A stretch of DNA of 11,022 nt, taken from assembly GCA_016934645.1 (NCBI GenBank), contig JAFGSL010000505.1, positions 1-11,022 of the forward strand, written 5' to 3'. Each line of letters starts with the position of its first letter. Position 1 is the stretch's first letter. Source of the stretch: Anaerolineae bacterium. GTDB taxonomy: Bacteria > Chloroflexota > Anaerolineae > B4-G1 > SLSP01. Shown piece after piece: positions 9,476 through 11,022 of the stretch. The translations under genes were made by a program, and so were the position numbers. Under the pieces are notes generated by a model, which was not told where the DNA came from, made no database searches, and saw nothing but the letters and a program-made list of their open reading frames with translations.

Positions 9476-9476
9476 C

Positions 9477-9962
9477 TTACCGCGCTGCTGTTTTGTCGGC
9501 TAGAGCTTCCAGTGCCGGTAATTCCAATTTGGCCAATACCACGCTGGAGGGGCTCAGCATCCCTAGTATCCACGGATAGTCACGATCTACCCGGCTGGTG
9601 TAGTAAGTGGCATACGCTATGTCACCATCGACAATCAGGCCAACATAGGATGTATCGCCAGCGCTAGGTAAGTCTGTGAGGTAGGCCAACCCGTCCTCGC
9701 GCACTTCAAAGAGCGATGTCCGCTTCTCGCCATATTCCAGACGGGCCGTCGCCAGCATGCGTCCATCCGAAAGGAACTCAATTTCAGTCTCGTCGTTGCG
9801 CCCGCCCTGATAAATGGTGGCGATCTTCTCCCAGTGGATGCCATCGGTGGAGCGGATCAGGATCGATGTGCCGTGTTCGTACCAGTAGGCGGTGTTGTAG
9901 AAGGTGATTCCATCCTGGGTTTTGGGACGCCAGAACAACCAGCCATCCAGGTATAGAGTCAT
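9477..9962 (-). pseudogene. 5'-truncated sialidase-like (BNR/Asp-box) beta-propeller fragment
   Basis: The open frame gives 161 residues that resemble the C-terminal half of a sialidase-type glycosidase. An Asp-box-like STDGIHW lies at about 38-44, and GGRNDETEIEFLSDGRMLAT has the internal Glu and the DGR turn of this family. The C-terminal YTSRVDRDYPWILG looks intact. Whole proteins have about 320-380 residues and six blades, so roughly half is missing. The ATG at 9960-9962 has no ribosome site, and an in-frame TAG lies two codons before it, with further stops beyond. The coding character ends about 30 bases from the end of the cyclase gene, which suggests a deletion or recombination junction there. 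A small functional protein is less likely. The substrate of the intact relative cannot be told. Confidence 0.65.
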
Positions 9963-9992
9963 AGTCTAATGCAGAATATGTCAATGCACAAG

Positions 9993-11022
9993 TCAATCTC
10001 CGCCAGTGTCCATCTTTCTTGATGCTACCTTCCCCGCCACCGCCCACACCTGCACCGGCCCGGACTTACCTCGGATGCCGATTTCTCCCAGGTCAATGAA
10101 CGCGAACTCGGCGCGATGACTGCCCAATGCCTCGTAGGTCGCCCCGCTGATGAGGATGTCGTTCTCTGGATATTCTTTGTTCAACGCTTCAATGCGTGAT
10201 GCCAGGTTCACTGTATCCCCGATGACGGTGTATTCCTGCCGCTCGTGCGGGCCAACCGCGCCCGCGAGTACGCTACCGGTGTTGATCCCCACACCGATGC
10301 GGATCGGCTCTTCACCGCGTGTCGCGAGGTGTGCATTAAGGCGCTCCAGGTTCGCCCGCATCTCCAACGCGGTGAGCACCGCCTGGTATGCACTCTCTTG
10401 CAGTGGACGCGGCGCACCGTAGATGACCAGCGTGCTGTCGCCGCCGAATTTGTTGACCGTGCCCTGGTGACGCTGCGCCGCCTCGACTACGACCGGCAGG
10501 TATTCGTTGAGCAATGCGACAATCTCCTGCGGCGTATGCTGCTCCGAGCGGGCTGTAAAGCCGCGAATGTCACAGAAGAGCACACTGACCACGCGGTTTT
10601 CGCCTTCTAACTGCACCTGCCCAGTGCGCAGCGCCTCGGCGACTTCCTGGCTCACGAAGCGACCGAACATATCGCGCAGCCACTCCCGCTCCCGCAGGCC
10701 TGCGACCATCGCGTTGTACGCGGCTGCGAGTTGCGCGACCTCATCCCGCGATTTCACGTCGAAGTGCACATCCAGGTCGCCCGCCGCGACGCGGTGCGTG
10801 CCTGCCGCCAGTGTCTGTACCGGTCCGGCGACCGCGCCGCCGATGACCTGCGCCAGCAGCACGCCGGCAAGCACCGCGATCAGCCCCGCCAGCCGGAAGA
10901 ACATACGGCTTTCACCCAGGAACGTCTCCACCTCAGCGCGCCGCATCCCAATTTGCAGTGCCCCGACGCGCTCGCCGCCGCGTCCGCGCGTCAACGGTGT
11001 GCTGATGACCCAGATATCCTCA
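9993..11022 (-). CDS. Membrane class III nucleotidyl (adenylate) cyclase with HAMP domain, N-terminus off window
   Basis: The frame is open to the window edge, so the N-terminus is missing. Counting from the first visible codon (11019-11021), residues 1-39 are the end of an extracytoplasmic sensor (DIWVISTPLTR and GALQIGMRR). A TM segment spans about 41-66, HAMP about 67-110, and a short linker (FGRFVSQEVAEAL) leads to the catalytic domain from about 140. Metal-binding Asp151 is in LFCDIRGFT and Asp195 in NKFGGDSTL. Lys191 with Thr265 in EYTVIGD fits ATP recognition, and NLASR (272-276) supplies the transition-state Asn and Arg. All catalytic residues are thus present, favouring an active adenylate cyclase making cAMP in response to an external signal. 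Guanylate cyclase is unlikely from the Lys/Thr pair. The gene is not obviously linked to the sugar operon. Confidence 0.92.
   Translation of the reverse strand, partial: EDIWVISTPLTRGRGGERVGALQIGMRRAEVETFLGESRMFFRLAGLIAVLAGVLLAQVIGGAVAGPVQTLAAGTHRVAAGDLDVHFDVKSRDEVAQLAAAYNAMVAGLREREWLRDMFGRFVSQEVAEALRTGQVQLEGENRVVSVLFCDIRGFTARSEQHTPQEIVALLNEYLPVVVEAAQRHQGTVNKFGGDSTLVIYGAPRPLQESAYQAVLTALEMRANLERLNAHLATRGEEPIRIGVGINTGSVLAGAVGPHERQEYTVIGDTVNLASRIEALNKEYPENDILISGATYEALGSHRAEFAFIDLGEIGIRGKSGPVQVWAVAGKVASRKMDTGGD

Larger units (their letters stand above)
8806..9476 (-). other. Long non-coding leader/intergenic region of the transport operon
   Basis: No convincing gene is seen in these 671 bases on either strand. 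If transcription starts at the promoter near 9360, the binding-protein mRNA carries a leader of almost 550 bases. It contains the LacI-type operator, a second promoter candidate, the hairpin GCTATGC/GCATAGC (9094-9100 and 9114-9120), the four nested motifs listed separately, and an orphan Shine-Dalgarno. I could not match it to a known riboswitch or T-box by motif. Confidence 0.5.

Noticed and set aside
9784..10047. 87-codon minus-strand frame bridging the cyclase end and the propeller fragment
   Set aside because: It is an alternative frame over both genes and its product shows no similarity to either family.

Overview
The window looks like a piece of a Chloroflexota chromosome, probably class Anaerolineae. 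The best clue is the solute-binding lipoprotein: its lipobox is followed by a long Val/Glu/Thr-rich tether of a kind common in that phylum. The GH1 enzyme, the HAMP-cyclase and the PadR/DUF2812 pair fit a heterotrophic, carbohydrate-using bacterium. This assignment is inferred from sequence style, not from a search.

Left region (1-1372). Two hairpins, the second a clear intrinsic terminator (89-124), close an unseen upstream gene. A strong promoter overlapped by AT-rich palindromes then drives a short plus-strand operon: a PadR-type repressor (226-540) and a DUF2812 membrane protein (561-1076). Next come a long perfect inverted repeat, a possible frameshifted remnant of a small gene, and a bidirectional terminator at 1293-1326.

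Central region (1373-8805, minus strand). This is one convergent catabolic operon. In transcription order it encodes a family 5 solute-binding lipoprotein, a DppB-like permease, a DppC-like permease with an unusually large extracytoplasmic insertion, an OppD-like ATPase, an OppF-like ATPase and a GH1 beta-glycosidase. The transporter is of the peptide (Opp/Dpp) type, but the terminal GH1 gene and a LacI-type operator at the promoter point to oligosaccharide uptake, most likely short beta-glucosides such as cellobiose or laminaribiose, followed by hydrolysis in the cytoplasm. Hairpins follow the binding-protein gene and precede the glycosidase gene, which may set relative expression.

Leader region (8806-9476). 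About 670 bases carry no convincing gene. They hold a promoter with the LacI-type operator at its start site, a second possible promoter, a set of four related motifs arranged as nested inverted repeats, and a near-perfect Shine-Dalgarno sequence with no gene behind it. This long leader is the least explained part of the window and the best candidate for an undescribed regulatory RNA.

Right region (9477-11022, minus strand). A 5'-truncated sialidase-like beta-propeller fragment lies 30 bases after the end of a membrane class III nucleotidyl cyclase (sensor end, TM, HAMP, catalytic domain), whose N-terminus runs off the window.
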